Source of the DNA: Deltaproteobacteria bacterium | Lineage (GTDB): Bacteria > Desulfobacterota > Dissulfuribacteria > Dissulfuribacterales > QOAL01 | DNA length: 49,551 nucleotides | Assembly: GCA_027067775.1 (NCBI GenBank) | Contig: JAMOVK010000048.1 | Span: 1-49,551 of the forward strand | Reading direction: 5' to 3' | Shown here: in pieces, positions 8,987-17,578 of the stretch | Numbering within the stretch: position 1 is the first letter of the stretch | Layout of the letters: every line of letters starts with the position of its first letter | Made by a program: the position numbers and the translations under genes | Notes under the pieces: model-generated | What the model saw: the letters and a program-made list of their open reading frames with translations, nothing else | Told to the model about the DNA's origin: nothing | Database searches by the model: none

Positions 8987-9015
8987 TTGACACGCCTATA
9001 ACTTGGGTCTAAAAA
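8987..9015 (+). promoter_or_regulatory. Candidate promoter of the first TauE operon
   Basis: A perfect TTGACA (8987-8992), a 17-base spacer and TAAAAA (9010-9015, four of six). It lies about 50 bases upstream of the first start codon and about 70 bases downstream of the GTTTCA palindrome. A sigma-54 reading of the same bases was considered and judged weaker. Confidence 0.4.
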
Positions 9016-9065
9016 GTGATTGCTTGTGAATAAGGATTCATATTGTGAAGGGAGGGTGTTTCATT

Positions 9066-9305
9066 ATGAAAAAGCAAAAGTCTAAAGGCCCCCTGTTCAT
9101 CAAGACCATGGTTTTTGGGGCCATGTCAGGTGCTCTCTACTACTTGGTGTTTTCCAATGTTGATTGGGTCACCAAGACGTATACCATGGGAGGATGGCAC
9201 ACTGTCTATCCTGTGGGAACAGCCTTAGTTTTTTCTTTTATCCACGGTGCCTTTGCAAGTAACCTTCTGGCCCTTTTGGGCATAGAGGCCAAAGGCAGCC
9301 ATTAA
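9066..9305 (+). CDS. Small two-helix membrane protein of the TauE operon
   Basis: A 79-residue protein with two hydrophobic segments (about 15-35 and 50-72) and a positively charged N-terminus (MKKQKSKG), which predicts an N-in topology. The ATG at 9066 is chosen over a GTG at 9045 because GGAGGG lies about nine bases before it. It ends with EAKGSH; short glycine/histidine-containing tails also close two membrane proteins of the second TauE operon. It lies 21 bases before the TauE/SafE permease gene, with which it is almost certainly co-transcribed. I do not recognise a named family; a small accessory subunit of the permease is the natural guess. Confidence 0.7.
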   Translation: MKKQKSKGPLFIKTMVFGAMSGALYYLVFSNVDWVTKTYTMGGWHTVYPVGTALVFSFIHGAFASNLLALLGIEAKGSH

Positions 9306-9326
9306 GTCCTAAAGGAGGGGAGGAAG

Positions 9327-10646
9327 ATGCGACGCATTCTCATATTTTTGGTAATTATTGGTGCTGTTTTTCTTTTTGCCCAAGATGTTCTTGCAGGTGG
9401 TGGCGGGCCACCCAAAAACATGCTGAAGGGTTTTTTTGAGAAGGTTAACCCTGATGGTACTGCAGTCTTTTTAGTTGATACTACCGGGGAAAGGAAGATC
9501 CTGGTACTTCCAAAGGACATGAAGCCGGAAGATGTGCCCATGGATAGAAAGGTCCTGGTAAGTCTGGTGACCGAAGGGCATGGGCACAAGATCACCAACA
9601 AGATCAAGAGTGTGTCCATAATGTTTATAGATCTGCCAACTTCAAAGGTGATAGCGCTTCTTGTTGTTGGTCTTATCGGTGGTCTACTGAGCGGATTTAT
9701 TGGCTCAGGTGGTGCATTTGTCTTGACACCCGCCATGATGTCCCTTGGCGCACCTGGTGCAGTGGCAGTTGCCAGCAACATGTGTCACAAGTTTCCAAAG
9801 GCCATGGTTGGTGCCTACAAGAGATGGAAATATGGACAGGCAGACATAAAACTTGGTGTCTTTATGGCTGTAACCGCCATTGTTGGTGTCCAGATTGGAA
9901 TCCAGATCCAGAAGTACATCCTTGATCACTGGGGAAATGCCGGTTCCAATCTCTATGTGAGCCTCATGTTTGTCATCGTGTTGGTGGTAGTTGGTGCCTA
10001 TGTGTTCTATGATGCATACAAGCTGTCAAAGGGCGGAAAAGAGGCAGAGACAACCAAGCTTGCCAAAAAGCTTCAGAGCATAAACCTTCCTCCAATGATC
10101 CACTTTAAAACGGCAGGGATCAGGATCTCCGCATGGTTTACCATTCCTGTTGGAGTGGCGACAGGAATGCTTGCTGCCACTATTGCCGTTGGAGGGTTTA
10201 TTGGGGTTCCCGGACTTATCTACGTTATTGGTGCATCTGCTGTTGTTGCCAGTGCCACAGAGTTGGTAATTGCATTTTGTATGGGTATGTGGGGTTCCAT
10301 ACAGTGGGGTTTGAGTGGTCTTATAGATATCAGGCTTACCCTCCTTATCCTTGCTGCCTCTCTTATTGGAGTGCAGCTTGGTGCCCTTGGTACAACCTAC
10401 GTTAAAGACTATATGATAAAGATAGTCATGGGTGCTGTGATGTTGATAGTTGCAGTTAGCAGGGGAGCAAAGATCCCGGGTTATTTGGCAGATCTTGGTC
10501 TTCGTCCACCCCTTGATCCATCTACAACATCCTTTTTGAACTCGGTAAGTTTCTGGGCCTTGGTGGCTGCCCTTGGTACGGCAGGCATAATAATATCTGC
10601 TGCCATGATAAGGGGTATGCTCCAGGCACGGGCTGAAGGTTCTTAA
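9327..10646 (+). CDS. TauE/SafE-family anion permease 1 with extracytoplasmic N-domain
   Basis: A 439-residue inner-membrane permease of the TauE/SafE family (sulfite, sulfoacetate and related organosulfur anions are known substrates). A signal-like N-terminus (about 1-23, ending VLA) precedes an unusual soluble segment (about 24-100, GGGGPP..., probably extracytoplasmic). The usual two repeats follow, with the diagnostic LSGFIGSGGAFVLTPAMM (about 120-137) and ATIAVGGFIGVPGLIYV (about 285-300). About nine transmembrane segments are visible. Typical family members are near 250-300 residues, so the front domain and a C-terminal extension make it long. AGGAGGGGAGG precedes the ATG. A tandem Usp gene follows 17 bases after the stop. 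Confidence 0.88.
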   Translation: MRRILIFLVIIGAVFLFAQDVLAGGGGPPKNMLKGFFEKVNPDGTAVFLVDTTGERKILVLPKDMKPEDVPMDRKVLVSLVTEGHGHKITNKIKSVSIMFIDLPTSKVIALLVVGLIGGLLSGFIGSGGAFVLTPAMMSLGAPGAVAVASNMCHKFPKAMVGAYKRWKYGQADIKLGVFMAVTAIVGVQIGIQIQKYILDHWGNAGSNLYVSLMFVIVLVVVGAYVFYDAYKLSKGGKEAETTKLAKKLQSINLPPMIHFKTAGIRISAWFTIPVGVATGMLAATIAVGGFIGVPGLIYVIGASAVVASATELVIAFCMGMWGSIQWGLSGLIDIRLTLLILAASLIGVQLGALGTTYVKDYMIKIVMGAVMLIVAVSRGAKIPGYLADLGLRPPLDPSTTSFLNSVSFWALVAALGTAGIIISAAMIRGMLQARAEGS

Positions 10647-10663
10647 CATAGGGAGGCTTTGTC

Positions 10664-11509
10664 ATGGGAATCTACAATAGGGCCCTTGTGCCATATGATG
10701 GTTCAGATTCGTCAAAAAACGCCCTTAGGCAGGCATGTGCCATGACCGATGTGTTGGAATTGCATGTCATTTCGGTATTTCCAGCCTATGAGGGTGATCT
10801 GGAATTAATCGGTGTAGACAACATAAAAAAGATAATAGAGGGTCCTGTACAGGAATTGATAGACGAGGCGAGAAACATAGCCAAGGATCTCGGCAGGGAC
10901 ATAAAGACAGAGGCCAGGTATGGGGAACCTTTCCAGGAGATAGTTGACTATGCGGAGGAGATAGGTGCCCATGTCATAGTTATGGGGCGCAGGGGCCTTT
11001 CTCGGCTTGAAAGACAGCTCATAGGAAGTGTTACCGCCAAGGTGGTTGTCCATGCAGACACGGATGTGATAGTGGTGCCACAGGGTGCTCAAATAAAGTG
11101 GGATAAGATGTTGGTGGCAGTAGATCAGTCAGAGTTTGCCAAGAGGGCCTTTTTAAGGGGGGTAGATCTGGCAAGGCTTCACAACTCTTCTCTGGAGGTC
11201 ATTTATGTCATCTTTACCTTTGGCAAATTCTGTGGTGTACCTCCTGAGGCCATTAAGGAGATCAGGGCCAATGCCCGTGCCTATATGGAACAGCTAGAGA
11301 AGATGGCCAAGGAGAGAGGAGTGGATGTGAGTACGCATGTAGTGGAAGGCGAGGCCCATGAGGAAATTGTACAGATGGCCGAGGAAAAGGCCCCAGATAT
11401 TATAATTATGGGCTCTCGCGGTATGAGTGGAATAAAAAGGCTTATGCTTGGAAGCGTTACTGAAAAGGTTATAGGTATGGTCAGCTGCCCTGTGTTGGCA
11501 GTTCATTGA
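10664..11509 (+). CDS. Tandem-domain universal stress protein (two UspA domains)
   Basis: A 281-residue cytosolic protein made of two Usp domains (about 1-145 and 146-281). Both carry a full nucleotide-binding motif: GRRGLSRLERQLIGSVTAKV in the first and GSRGMSGIKRLMLGSVTEKV in the second. It is coupled to the TauE/SafE permease gene, shares its operon and is closed by a clear terminator. GGGAGG precedes the ATG. An energy- or nucleotide-responsive regulator of the permease is the likely role; this is inference from gene order. Confidence 0.92.
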   Translation: MGIYNRALVPYDGSDSSKNALRQACAMTDVLELHVISVFPAYEGDLELIGVDNIKKIIEGPVQELIDEARNIAKDLGRDIKTEARYGEPFQEIVDYAEEIGAHVIVMGRRGLSRLERQLIGSVTAKVVVHADTDVIVVPQGAQIKWDKMLVAVDQSEFAKRAFLRGVDLARLHNSSLEVIYVIFTFGKFCGVPPEAIKEIRANARAYMEQLEKMAKERGVDVSTHVVEGEAHEEIVQMAEEKAPDIIIMGSRGMSGIKRLMLGSVTEKVIGMVSCPVLAVH

Positions 11510-11535
11510 ATTGATTCATTTTAATAGGGGTCATT

Positions 11536-11578
11536 AAAATGGCAGTGGTCTTTTAATGGCTACTGCCATTTTTATTTG
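11536..11578 (+). terminator. Rho-independent terminator of the first TauE operon
   Basis: An 11-bp perfect stem, AAAATGGCAGT (11536-11546) with ACTGCCATTTT (11562-11572), followed by a T-rich run. It sits 27 bases after the tandem Usp stop and separates that operon from the SLC13-type gene. Confidence 0.8.
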
Positions 11579-11659
11579 AAAGTGAATTTAAAGATTTCCA
11601 AATCAATCCGATGGTAAGAACATAAGGATTGTTACATCCTCGGAAAAAGTATAGGGGGA

Positions 11660-13612
11660 ATGATGAAAAACAGGTTGGGTCAAGGTGCTCTAATATGCCT
11701 TGTACTAATGTTATTGCTTTTATCAGGTCAGTCTGTATTTGGAGCAGAGACAGTTACAGCTCCTGAACTTGAACTCACCAACCAGATTATGGTGGTGATG
11801 GGTGTTCTGGTCTTTGCCATTTTGCTGTTCATCTTTGAATGGGTAAGGGTTGACGTAGTTGGCATAATGATGATGGTCATTCTGCCACTACTCGGGCTTG
11901 TTACACCAAAACAGGCCATAAGTGGACTGAGTTCAAATGCCGTGGTTTCCATTATCGCGGTTATCATTATAGGGGCAGGTCTGGACAAGACTGGTGTTAT
12001 GAACATCCTTGCCAGACACATCATCAAGCTTGCCGGCAAGTCTGAAACCAGGATCATGGCCCTTATTGCTGCCACAGTAGGCCTGATCTCAAGCTTTATG
12101 CAGAACATTGGGGCTGCAGCCCTCTTTATGCCTGCGGCAACAAGGATTAGTAAGCAACTTGGAGTACCAATCTCTAGAATTCTCATGCCTATGGGATTTT
12201 GCGCCATAATTGGAGGCTGTATCACCCTGGTAGGTTCCAGTCCTCTCATCCTCTTGAACGATCTCATGGAGTCATGGTGGAACAACAACATATCCCTTTT
12301 AGGTGGAAAGGCATTTGAACCTTTTGGCCTTTTTACAGTAACTCCAATGGGCCTGGCGCTCCTGGCTGCTGGAATTGCCTATTTTGCCCTGTTTGGAAGA
12401 TGGATACTTCCTGCCAAGGAGGCGCAGGATACAAAGCTTATGTCAGACCAGGTTGAAAGTCTTTACTCCATAAAAATCGGCAAGAGGCCCTTTGAGTTGG
12501 AGGTGCCAGAAGATTGGCAGCCCAAAAGCCTTGAAGAGATAAATTTTAGACCAACCTATAAGGCGACTATAGTAGGCATATACAAACCTTCGTCTAAAAA
12601 GATGGTACTTTCTCCTGTAAGAGATGATGTGATCGAGCCAGGAGATGTAGTTGCAGTGTTCGGTCGCGAAGAAGATGTGAAAAAGGCGGCAAAAACACTT
12701 GGTTGGAAGATAAAGGAAGACCTTGAATACTTCGCAGAGATGTTCTCGCCAAATAACTGTGGAATAGTAGAAGCAGTTGTGCCGCCGAACTCGAAGATGG
12801 TTGGAATTTCCATGAGAGATATACATTTTCGAAAAATTTACGGGGTAAATCCTCTCGCTATTAACAAGGGTGGGGAAATCATTAGAAGGAATATATCAAA
12901 GGTTAAGCTCAAGGCAGGTGACGGCATTCTGCTTCTGGCACCCTGGGAAAAACTGCATTTCTTAAAGAAAAAGGGAATACTGCTTTTTACAGAAGACCTA
13001 AAAGGGGAGATCATGAGGCCTGAAAAGGCCTTGCCTGCAGTTGCATGTCTGGTGTTGGCCTTGACCCTTGCCCTTGGATTTCATGTACAGCTTTCCATCG
13101 CCCTTCTTACCGGCGCTCTTGGGATGGTTCTTCTAAGGGTAATGACCATTGATGAGGCATATCAGTCTGTGGATTGGATGACGGTCTTCCTTCTTGCAGG
13201 TCTCATTCCTTTAGGTCTTGCCTTTGAAACAACAGGGGCTGCCCGTTACATAGCAACGAGCATTATGCATGCAATGGGAGAGGTAACTCCCTTTATCCTT
13301 TTGCTGATAGTGGGTCTTTTGACTTCCTTTTTTACCCTTGTAGCCTCAAATGTTGGTGCAACGGTTCTGCTCGTTCCTTTATCAATGAACATGGCACTTC
13401 AGGCAGGAGCTGATCCTAGAATGGCAGCACTGGTAGTGGGTGTAGCTGCATCAAATACCTTTGTGCTTCCAACACATCAGGTAAATGCTTTGATCATGAG
13501 GCCTGGAGGATACAAGACCATAGACTATATTAGGGCAGGTACTGGTATGACCATTATCTACTTGGTTGTCATGATGGCCATGCTTTACTTCTTTTACGGT
13601 ATCTCAAGTTAA
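11660..13612 (+). CDS. SLC13/DASS-type anion permease with paired RCK_C (TrkA-C) domains
   Basis: A 650-residue inner-membrane permease. It starts with a signal-like hydrophobic segment (residues 10-30, ending VFGA), then about five to six transmembrane helices with the family block MQNIGAAALFMPAATRIS and LVGSSPLILLNDL. A cytosolic insert (about 265-455) follows, containing two TrkA-C/RCK_C-like modules (for example PGDVVAVFGREEDVKKAAK and KAGDGILLLAPWEKL). The second helix bundle has LVASNVGATVLLVPLSMNMA. This is the layout of the sulfate/dicarboxylate-type members common in sulfur bacteria. RCK_C modules usually bind small ligands or nucleotides, so gating by such a ligand is expected. GGGGG precedes the ATG. 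The next permease gene starts about ten bases downstream. Confidence 0.85.
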   Translation: MMKNRLGQGALICLVLMLLLLSGQSVFGAETVTAPELELTNQIMVVMGVLVFAILLFIFEWVRVDVVGIMMMVILPLLGLVTPKQAISGLSSNAVVSIIAVIIIGAGLDKTGVMNILARHIIKLAGKSETRIMALIAATVGLISSFMQNIGAAALFMPAATRISKQLGVPISRILMPMGFCAIIGGCITLVGSSPLILLNDLMESWWNNNISLLGGKAFEPFGLFTVTPMGLALLAAGIAYFALFGRWILPAKEAQDTKLMSDQVESLYSIKIGKRPFELEVPEDWQPKSLEEINFRPTYKATIVGIYKPSSKKMVLSPVRDDVIEPGDVVAVFGREEDVKKAAKTLGWKIKEDLEYFAEMFSPNNCGIVEAVVPPNSKMVGISMRDIHFRKIYGVNPLAINKGGEIIRRNISKVKLKAGDGILLLAPWEKLHFLKKKGILLFTEDLKGEIMRPEKALPAVACLVLALTLALGFHVQLSIALLTGALGMVLLRVMTIDEAYQSVDWMTVFLLAGLIPLGLAFETTGAARYIATSIMHAMGEVTPFILLLIVGLLTSFFTLVASNVGATVLLVPLSMNMALQAGADPRMAALVVGVAASNTFVLPTHQVNALIMRPGGYKTIDYIRAGTGMTIIYLVVMMAMLYFFYGISS

Positions 13613-13623
13613 AGGGGGTTTTG

Positions 13624-15459
13624 ATGATGGGAAATTTGTTTTTCCCCGGTGTTGGATCCAAAACTAGGTCCTTCTTTTGGATGTGTTTTTATCTGTCATT
13701 TCTCTTGTTTTTTTCTGTCAACTGGATTTCCGGCCTGGCCAGGGCCAAGGAACACCGGGCTGCCAATGCCCATCATGGACAGGAACAGGATAGGTTTGAA
13801 GGCGAAATCCTTGCCATTTCCGGCAAGATAGTAAATCCTCACAACACTGGAGTCGATGATGTTGTGTTGAAAGTGCTCCTAAATGGCAAGGAGTTTAAGC
13901 CAAAGGCCAAGGAAGGCCAGCATGCCCATGGCGAAGGCGGATTAAAGACAGAAGCTGATGGCACGTTCCAAACGGTGCTGGAATTGCCAAAAGGTAGCAT
14001 AAAAGGCTCTACTATAGAAATAGTGGCCTATAAGCCTAGTTATGAAAAGGGCAAGGTACTACTTGATAACACCAAGATTGCCTTTGATGGCAAGCAGTAT
14101 CTGGCCCATGTGGAACTCTCCATAAAGCGTACCCAGGGACCTGCCTTCTGGATAGCAACGGTTATCTTTGTCCTTGCCTACATCCTTATCTCCTTTGAAC
14201 TCCTTCACAGGACCCTTGCTGCCATGCTCGGAGCAGCCACCATGCTTGTGATAAGCTATACCATTGGCACGATAAATCCCGAGTACCATATACTGTCTTA
14301 TGAAACTGCTATCCATGCCATTGATATGAACGTGATATTCCTGCTCATGGGCATGATGATAATAGTTGGCATTCTAAAGCACACTGGGGTGTTCCAGTGG
14401 TCAGCCTATCAGTGCTACAAAATGGCAAAGGGAAATGTGATAGTGCTTTCCGTCATCCTCATGAGTTTTACTGCAGTGGCCTCGGCCTTTCTTGACAACG
14501 TTACCACAATGTTGCTCTTGACCCCGGTCAGTATAGAAATAGCGCTATCCTTGGGTATCAATCCTCTAGCCCTGCTCATTCCAGAGGTCTTGGCCTCCAA
14601 CATAGGCGGTACGGCAACCCTTATCGGTGATCCACCTAACATAATGATAGGCTCTTATGCAGGGTTAACCTTTATGGATTTTGTTATAGACCTGACTCCT
14701 GTATGCCTTATCTCCATGGTGGTGCTTTTTGTCTATTCCAAATTTGCCTATGGCAGGGAGTATGGTAAGGCCAAGATTACAGACATAGATGCGTTTATAG
14801 AAAAGCTTCGCCAGGAATATCAGATTACCGATTCCCAACTGCTTACGGTTGGCGGTATCATTATGGGAATTGTTGTAGCTTTGTTTTTGACCCACGGCTA
14901 CTGGCACATGGAGGTGTCTATTGCAGCCCTGTTTGGAGCATCACTTCTTTTTACCTACGGGCTCTTGACCAAAAAGATCGATCTTCTAGAACTCATTGAA
15001 AAGGATATCGAATGGACAACCCTGCTCTTTTTCATGTTCCTGTTTATCCTGGTAGGAGCTGTAGAGGAAACAGGCCTTTTGGATCTTATTGCCGACTGGG
15101 TTCTGCATCTATCCCATGGTAGCCTAGTGACATCTATATGTCTGATTCTCTGGGTCTCTGCCATAATGAGTGCCTTTGTAGATAACATTCCATTCACCGC
15201 CACCATGCTTCCCATTGTAGGGTATCTGACACAGGTTATTCCAGGGGCAGATTCTGGAGTCCTTTGGTGGGCACTGGCCTTTGGTGCATGCTTTGGCGGT
15301 AACGGGACGATGATTGGTGCGAGTGCCAACGTGGTGACTCTTGGTATTGCAGAATCAGCTGGGCATCCCATGAAATTTTTCGGTTTTATGAAAGTGGCTT
15401 TTCCTTATATGATTATAAGTGTGGCCATAGCCAATGTGTGGCTCTTGATGTTTTATTAA
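13624..15459 (+). CDS. ArsB/NhaD-superfamily ion permease with extracytoplasmic N-domain
   Basis: An approximately 611-residue permease of the ion-transporter (ArsB/NhaD/SLC13) superfamily. A signal-like segment (about 17-42) is followed by a soluble domain (about 43-180) resembling a carboxypeptidase-regulatory/beta-sandwich module (ILAISGKIVNPHNTGVDDV...), which is rich in histidine at its edges. Then come about eleven transmembrane helices. Signatures are SAFLDNVTTMLLLTPVSIEI and NIGGTATLIGDPPNIMIGS in the first half, and AFVDNIPFTATMLPIVGYL with GACFGGNGTMIGASANVV in the second. Substrate is undecided: Na+/H+ exchange, arsenite or an oxyanion are all possible; the neighbourhood favours a sulfur oxyanion. 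The start is at ATG 13624 or 13627, following GGGGG; a TTG at 13621 is also in frame. Confidence 0.83.
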   Translation: MMGNLFFPGVGSKTRSFFWMCFYLSFLLFFSVNWISGLARAKEHRAANAHHGQEQDRFEGEILAISGKIVNPHNTGVDDVVLKVLLNGKEFKPKAKEGQHAHGEGGLKTEADGTFQTVLELPKGSIKGSTIEIVAYKPSYEKGKVLLDNTKIAFDGKQYLAHVELSIKRTQGPAFWIATVIFVLAYILISFELLHRTLAAMLGAATMLVISYTIGTINPEYHILSYETAIHAIDMNVIFLLMGMMIIVGILKHTGVFQWSAYQCYKMAKGNVIVLSVILMSFTAVASAFLDNVTTMLLLTPVSIEIALSLGINPLALLIPEVLASNIGGTATLIGDPPNIMIGSYAGLTFMDFVIDLTPVCLISMVVLFVYSKFAYGREYGKAKITDIDAFIEKLRQEYQITDSQLLTVGGIIMGIVVALFLTHGYWHMEVSIAALFGASLLFTYGLLTKKIDLLELIEKDIEWTTLLFFMFLFILVGAVEETGLLDLIADWVLHLSHGSLVTSICLILWVSAIMSAFVDNIPFTATMLPIVGYLTQVIPGADSGVLWWALAFGACFGGNGTMIGASANVVTLGIAESAGHPMKFFGFMKVAFPYMIISVAIANVWLLMFY

Positions 15460-15486
15460 TCCTAAACAGATTAAGAGAGGGGTAAA

Positions 15487-16452
15487 ATGACAAAAAAAGT
15501 AGAACCTCTTAGCAAATTTCTATTGCCAATAGATGGAAAGGGCACTTTTAAATCTGCCTGCATGCTGGCAGGGACGCTGGCCAAGATCCTTGGAGATCGG
15601 GTATCAGAGATTACCATACTTCATGTGATGGCAGGCAGATATCTAAGTACACACATGACCAACATTGATATCCGTGCTGGCCTTGTCCTTGAGAGCGAGA
15701 CGTTTAAGAGGCTGAGGGAGGAATTTATAAATAAGCAGATAGCTCCCTTGATGAATGAGGCAAAGGATATTGTAGCACGGTTTAATCCTTCTGCTCCCAT
15801 TGATATGGAGATAGTGGATGGCAAACCAGCCAACAAGATCTTGGAGTTTGTAAAAAAATACAACTATTCAACAATAGTAATGCAGAGAAGGTGCATGGAC
15901 CCTGTCAAAGGCTCCTTTATTGGCAGCGTGACTTCGGGCATACTTTATGGACGAGGTTCCTGTTCCGTATACATCCCTGGAACTGATTTTCCCGAGGATG
16001 GACAGTTTGAGATTAAAAGACTGCTCATACTTGTTGATGGATCCAAGGGGTCGATGGCTGCGGTCAAGGAGGCTGGAATCCTTATGACATATGCCAAGGA
16101 ATCCAAGGCGTGGTTGCTTAACGTGATGGACGTTGCTGATATAGCCGAGGCCGCAGATTCCGATTCTTGGCCTAGTCCTCTTGAGGAGGCAGAAGGTATT
16201 CTAAAAGAGGCTCGCAAAGAGCTGGAACAGTTAAAAGTGACTCCCGACAGGATTGTTGAAAAGGTTGAAGCGGGTGATCCTGCTGAAGTGATATCCTCTT
16301 ACTCTGAAGAAGCAGAGGCAGACATCATATACCTTGGCAGGACAATAAGAAGCGCTATCTCTGATATACTTGTAGGAAGTGTGGGACGGGCTGTTCTTGG
16401 CAGATGCGCAAAAAAGACCATAGCCGTAGTGTCCCCGGAAGAAGAGGAGTAG
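15487..16452 (+). CDS. Tandem-domain Usp-like protein with degenerate nucleotide motifs
   Basis: A 321-residue protein with two Usp-type domains (about 1-165 and 170-318). The first contains RRCMDPVKGSFIGSVTSGIL and the second GRTIRSAISDILVGSVGRAV. In both, the GS at the end of the Usp nucleotide motif is kept, but the leading glycines are altered, so ATP binding is uncertain. GAGGGG precedes the ATG, and the gene begins 27 bases after the ArsB-type permease, consistent with one transcription unit. A regulatory subunit for the permeases upstream is inferred. Confidence 0.85.
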   Translation: MTKKVEPLSKFLLPIDGKGTFKSACMLAGTLAKILGDRVSEITILHVMAGRYLSTHMTNIDIRAGLVLESETFKRLREEFINKQIAPLMNEAKDIVARFNPSAPIDMEIVDGKPANKILEFVKKYNYSTIVMQRRCMDPVKGSFIGSVTSGILYGRGSCSVYIPGTDFPEDGQFEIKRLLILVDGSKGSMAAVKEAGILMTYAKESKAWLLNVMDVADIAEAADSDSWPSPLEEAEGILKEARKELEQLKVTPDRIVEKVEAGDPAEVISSYSEEAEADIIYLGRTIRSAISDILVGSVGRAVLGRCAKKTIAVVSPEEEE

Positions 16453-16489
16453 GCTAGGGGTTTTTAAGGAAGAAGGAGGATCTCTGTTT

Positions 16490-17281
16490 ATGTATTTATC
16501 AACCGTAAGGACTGTTATTGTTACAGGCATTGTGATTTTTGCATGTGCGTCAGGAGTGTTTCAACAGGCTGAAGCCGCCTCCAAGACCTTTAAGAACTCT
16601 GTTGGCATAGAGTTTGTGTTGATACCCGCGGGAACTTTCATGATGGGGGCAGCAAGGCATTTCGAAAACGCCGATATAGACGAACTTCCCAGACACAAGG
16701 TTACCATATCCAAGCCCTTTTATATTGGAAAATATGAAGTTACACAAGAACAGTGGGTTGCTGTTATGGGCTATAATCCAAGCCATTTTAAGGGTCGCAG
16801 GCGTCCTGTAGAGAATGTTTCATGGAACGATGTTCAAAAATTTATCAAAAAGCTTAATGAGATGGAAAAGACAGACAAATACAGACTTCCAACAGAGGCT
16901 GAATGGGAATACTCTGCCCGTGCAGGCGAACCCGGTTCATACTGCTTTGGAGATATGGTTTCTGATCTTCCCTTGTATGCATGGTTTTATCAAAACTCGA
17001 ACGCCCAGACCCATGAAGTTGGACTCTTGAAGCCTAACATGTGGGGCCTTTATGACATGCATGGAAACGTATGGGAGTGGTGCAAGGACTGGTATTCCTT
17101 TGATTATTATTCTAGATCTCCAGAGGTTGACCCTCAAGGCCCTGAAAACGGGGTGTTGAAGGTGGAAAGAGGAGGGGGATGGGATGCATTGCCAGATGCA
17201 TGCAGGTCTGCGTATCGTCACGGATTTTTCCCCTTCAAGGGTAACTCTGCCTTGGGTTTCCGGCTTGTAAAAATTCCCTGA
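16490..17281 (+). CDS. Secreted SUMF/FGE-like domain protein
   Basis: A 263-residue protein with a cleavable-looking signal peptide (1-30, ending QAEAA) followed by a complete SUMF1/formylglycine-generating-enzyme-sulfatase fold. Family blocks in order: FVLIPAGTFMMGA, DELPRHKVTISKPFYIGKYE, TQEQWVAVMGYNPS, PVENVSWNDVQ, YRLPTEAEWEYSARAG, NVWEWCKDWY, RGGGWDALPDACRSAYRHG and ALGFRLV. The paired active-site cysteines of true FGE are not seen in the C-terminal block, so it is probably a binding or structural SUMF protein and not a sulfatase activator. It should be periplasmic or lipidic-surface located. AGGAGG precedes the ATG. A strong terminator follows. Confidence 0.88.
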   Translation: MYLSTVRTVIVTGIVIFACASGVFQQAEAASKTFKNSVGIEFVLIPAGTFMMGAARHFENADIDELPRHKVTISKPFYIGKYEVTQEQWVAVMGYNPSHFKGRRRPVENVSWNDVQKFIKKLNEMEKTDKYRLPTEAEWEYSARAGEPGSYCFGDMVSDLPLYAWFYQNSNAQTHEVGLLKPNMWGLYDMHGNVWEWCKDWYSFDYYSRSPEVDPQGPENGVLKVERGGGWDALPDACRSAYRHGFFPFKGNSALGFRLVKIP

Positions 17282-17315
17282 TCACCAGGACAGACTACAT
17301 ATTCTCCGGCAACTA

Positions 17316-17345
17316 GGCCCTGGTATTCATGCCAGGGCTTTTTTG
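17316..17345 (+). terminator. Rho-independent terminator after the SUMF gene
   Basis: A seven-bp GC-rich stem, GCCCTGG (17317-17323) with CCAGGGC (17332-17338), an eight-base loop and a run of six T. It ends the permease/Usp/SUMF transcription unit. Confidence 0.9.
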
Positions 17346-17578
17346 ATTCTGGATGTCTGTGGATAGTGCGCCTTTCTTTATGAAGCCATTTTGTCCAGTA
17401 CATATTGCCCTGTAAAAAAGCAGTTTTTTAAGGCACTTTTATCCATTTGTTCACAAGAGAAACAGTTGTTTCAATCTTGATTTGAATGTTGTTTCAACCA
17501 GTTACATGGGAGCTGTTTACTTTTGAAACAACAATAGTTCTTGTTTGCGCAAGCTTATGGCACCGAAATGAGGCGGGA
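17346..17578. other. Regulatory region upstream of the second TauE unit
   Basis: No convincing gene is present. The notable content is three copies of GTTGTTTCAA (see separate entry). No promoter hexamers stand out; a TGGCAC at 17558 resembles half of a sigma-54 site but lacks the -12 element. Confidence 0.5.
17465..17532. repeat. Three GTTGTTTCAA boxes, two direct and one inverted
   Basis: Identical decamers occur at 17465-17474 and 17488-17497 (direct, 23-base period) and as the reverse complement TTGAAACAAC at 17523-17532. This spacing and symmetry are typical of a multi-site operator or activator array. The core octamer TGTTTCAA also forms half of the palindrome upstream of the first TauE operon at 8901-8915. 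Confidence 0.55.

Noticed and set aside
8986-9003. Sigma-54 promoter reading of TTGACACG-CCTA-TAACT
   Set aside because: The -24 GG and -12 GC dinucleotides are both altered, whereas the same bases give a perfect sigma-70 -35 box.
17558-17574. Sigma-54-like TGGCAC upstream of the Usp-like gene
   Set aside because: The expected TTGCA/T element at the -12 position is absent (TGAGG).
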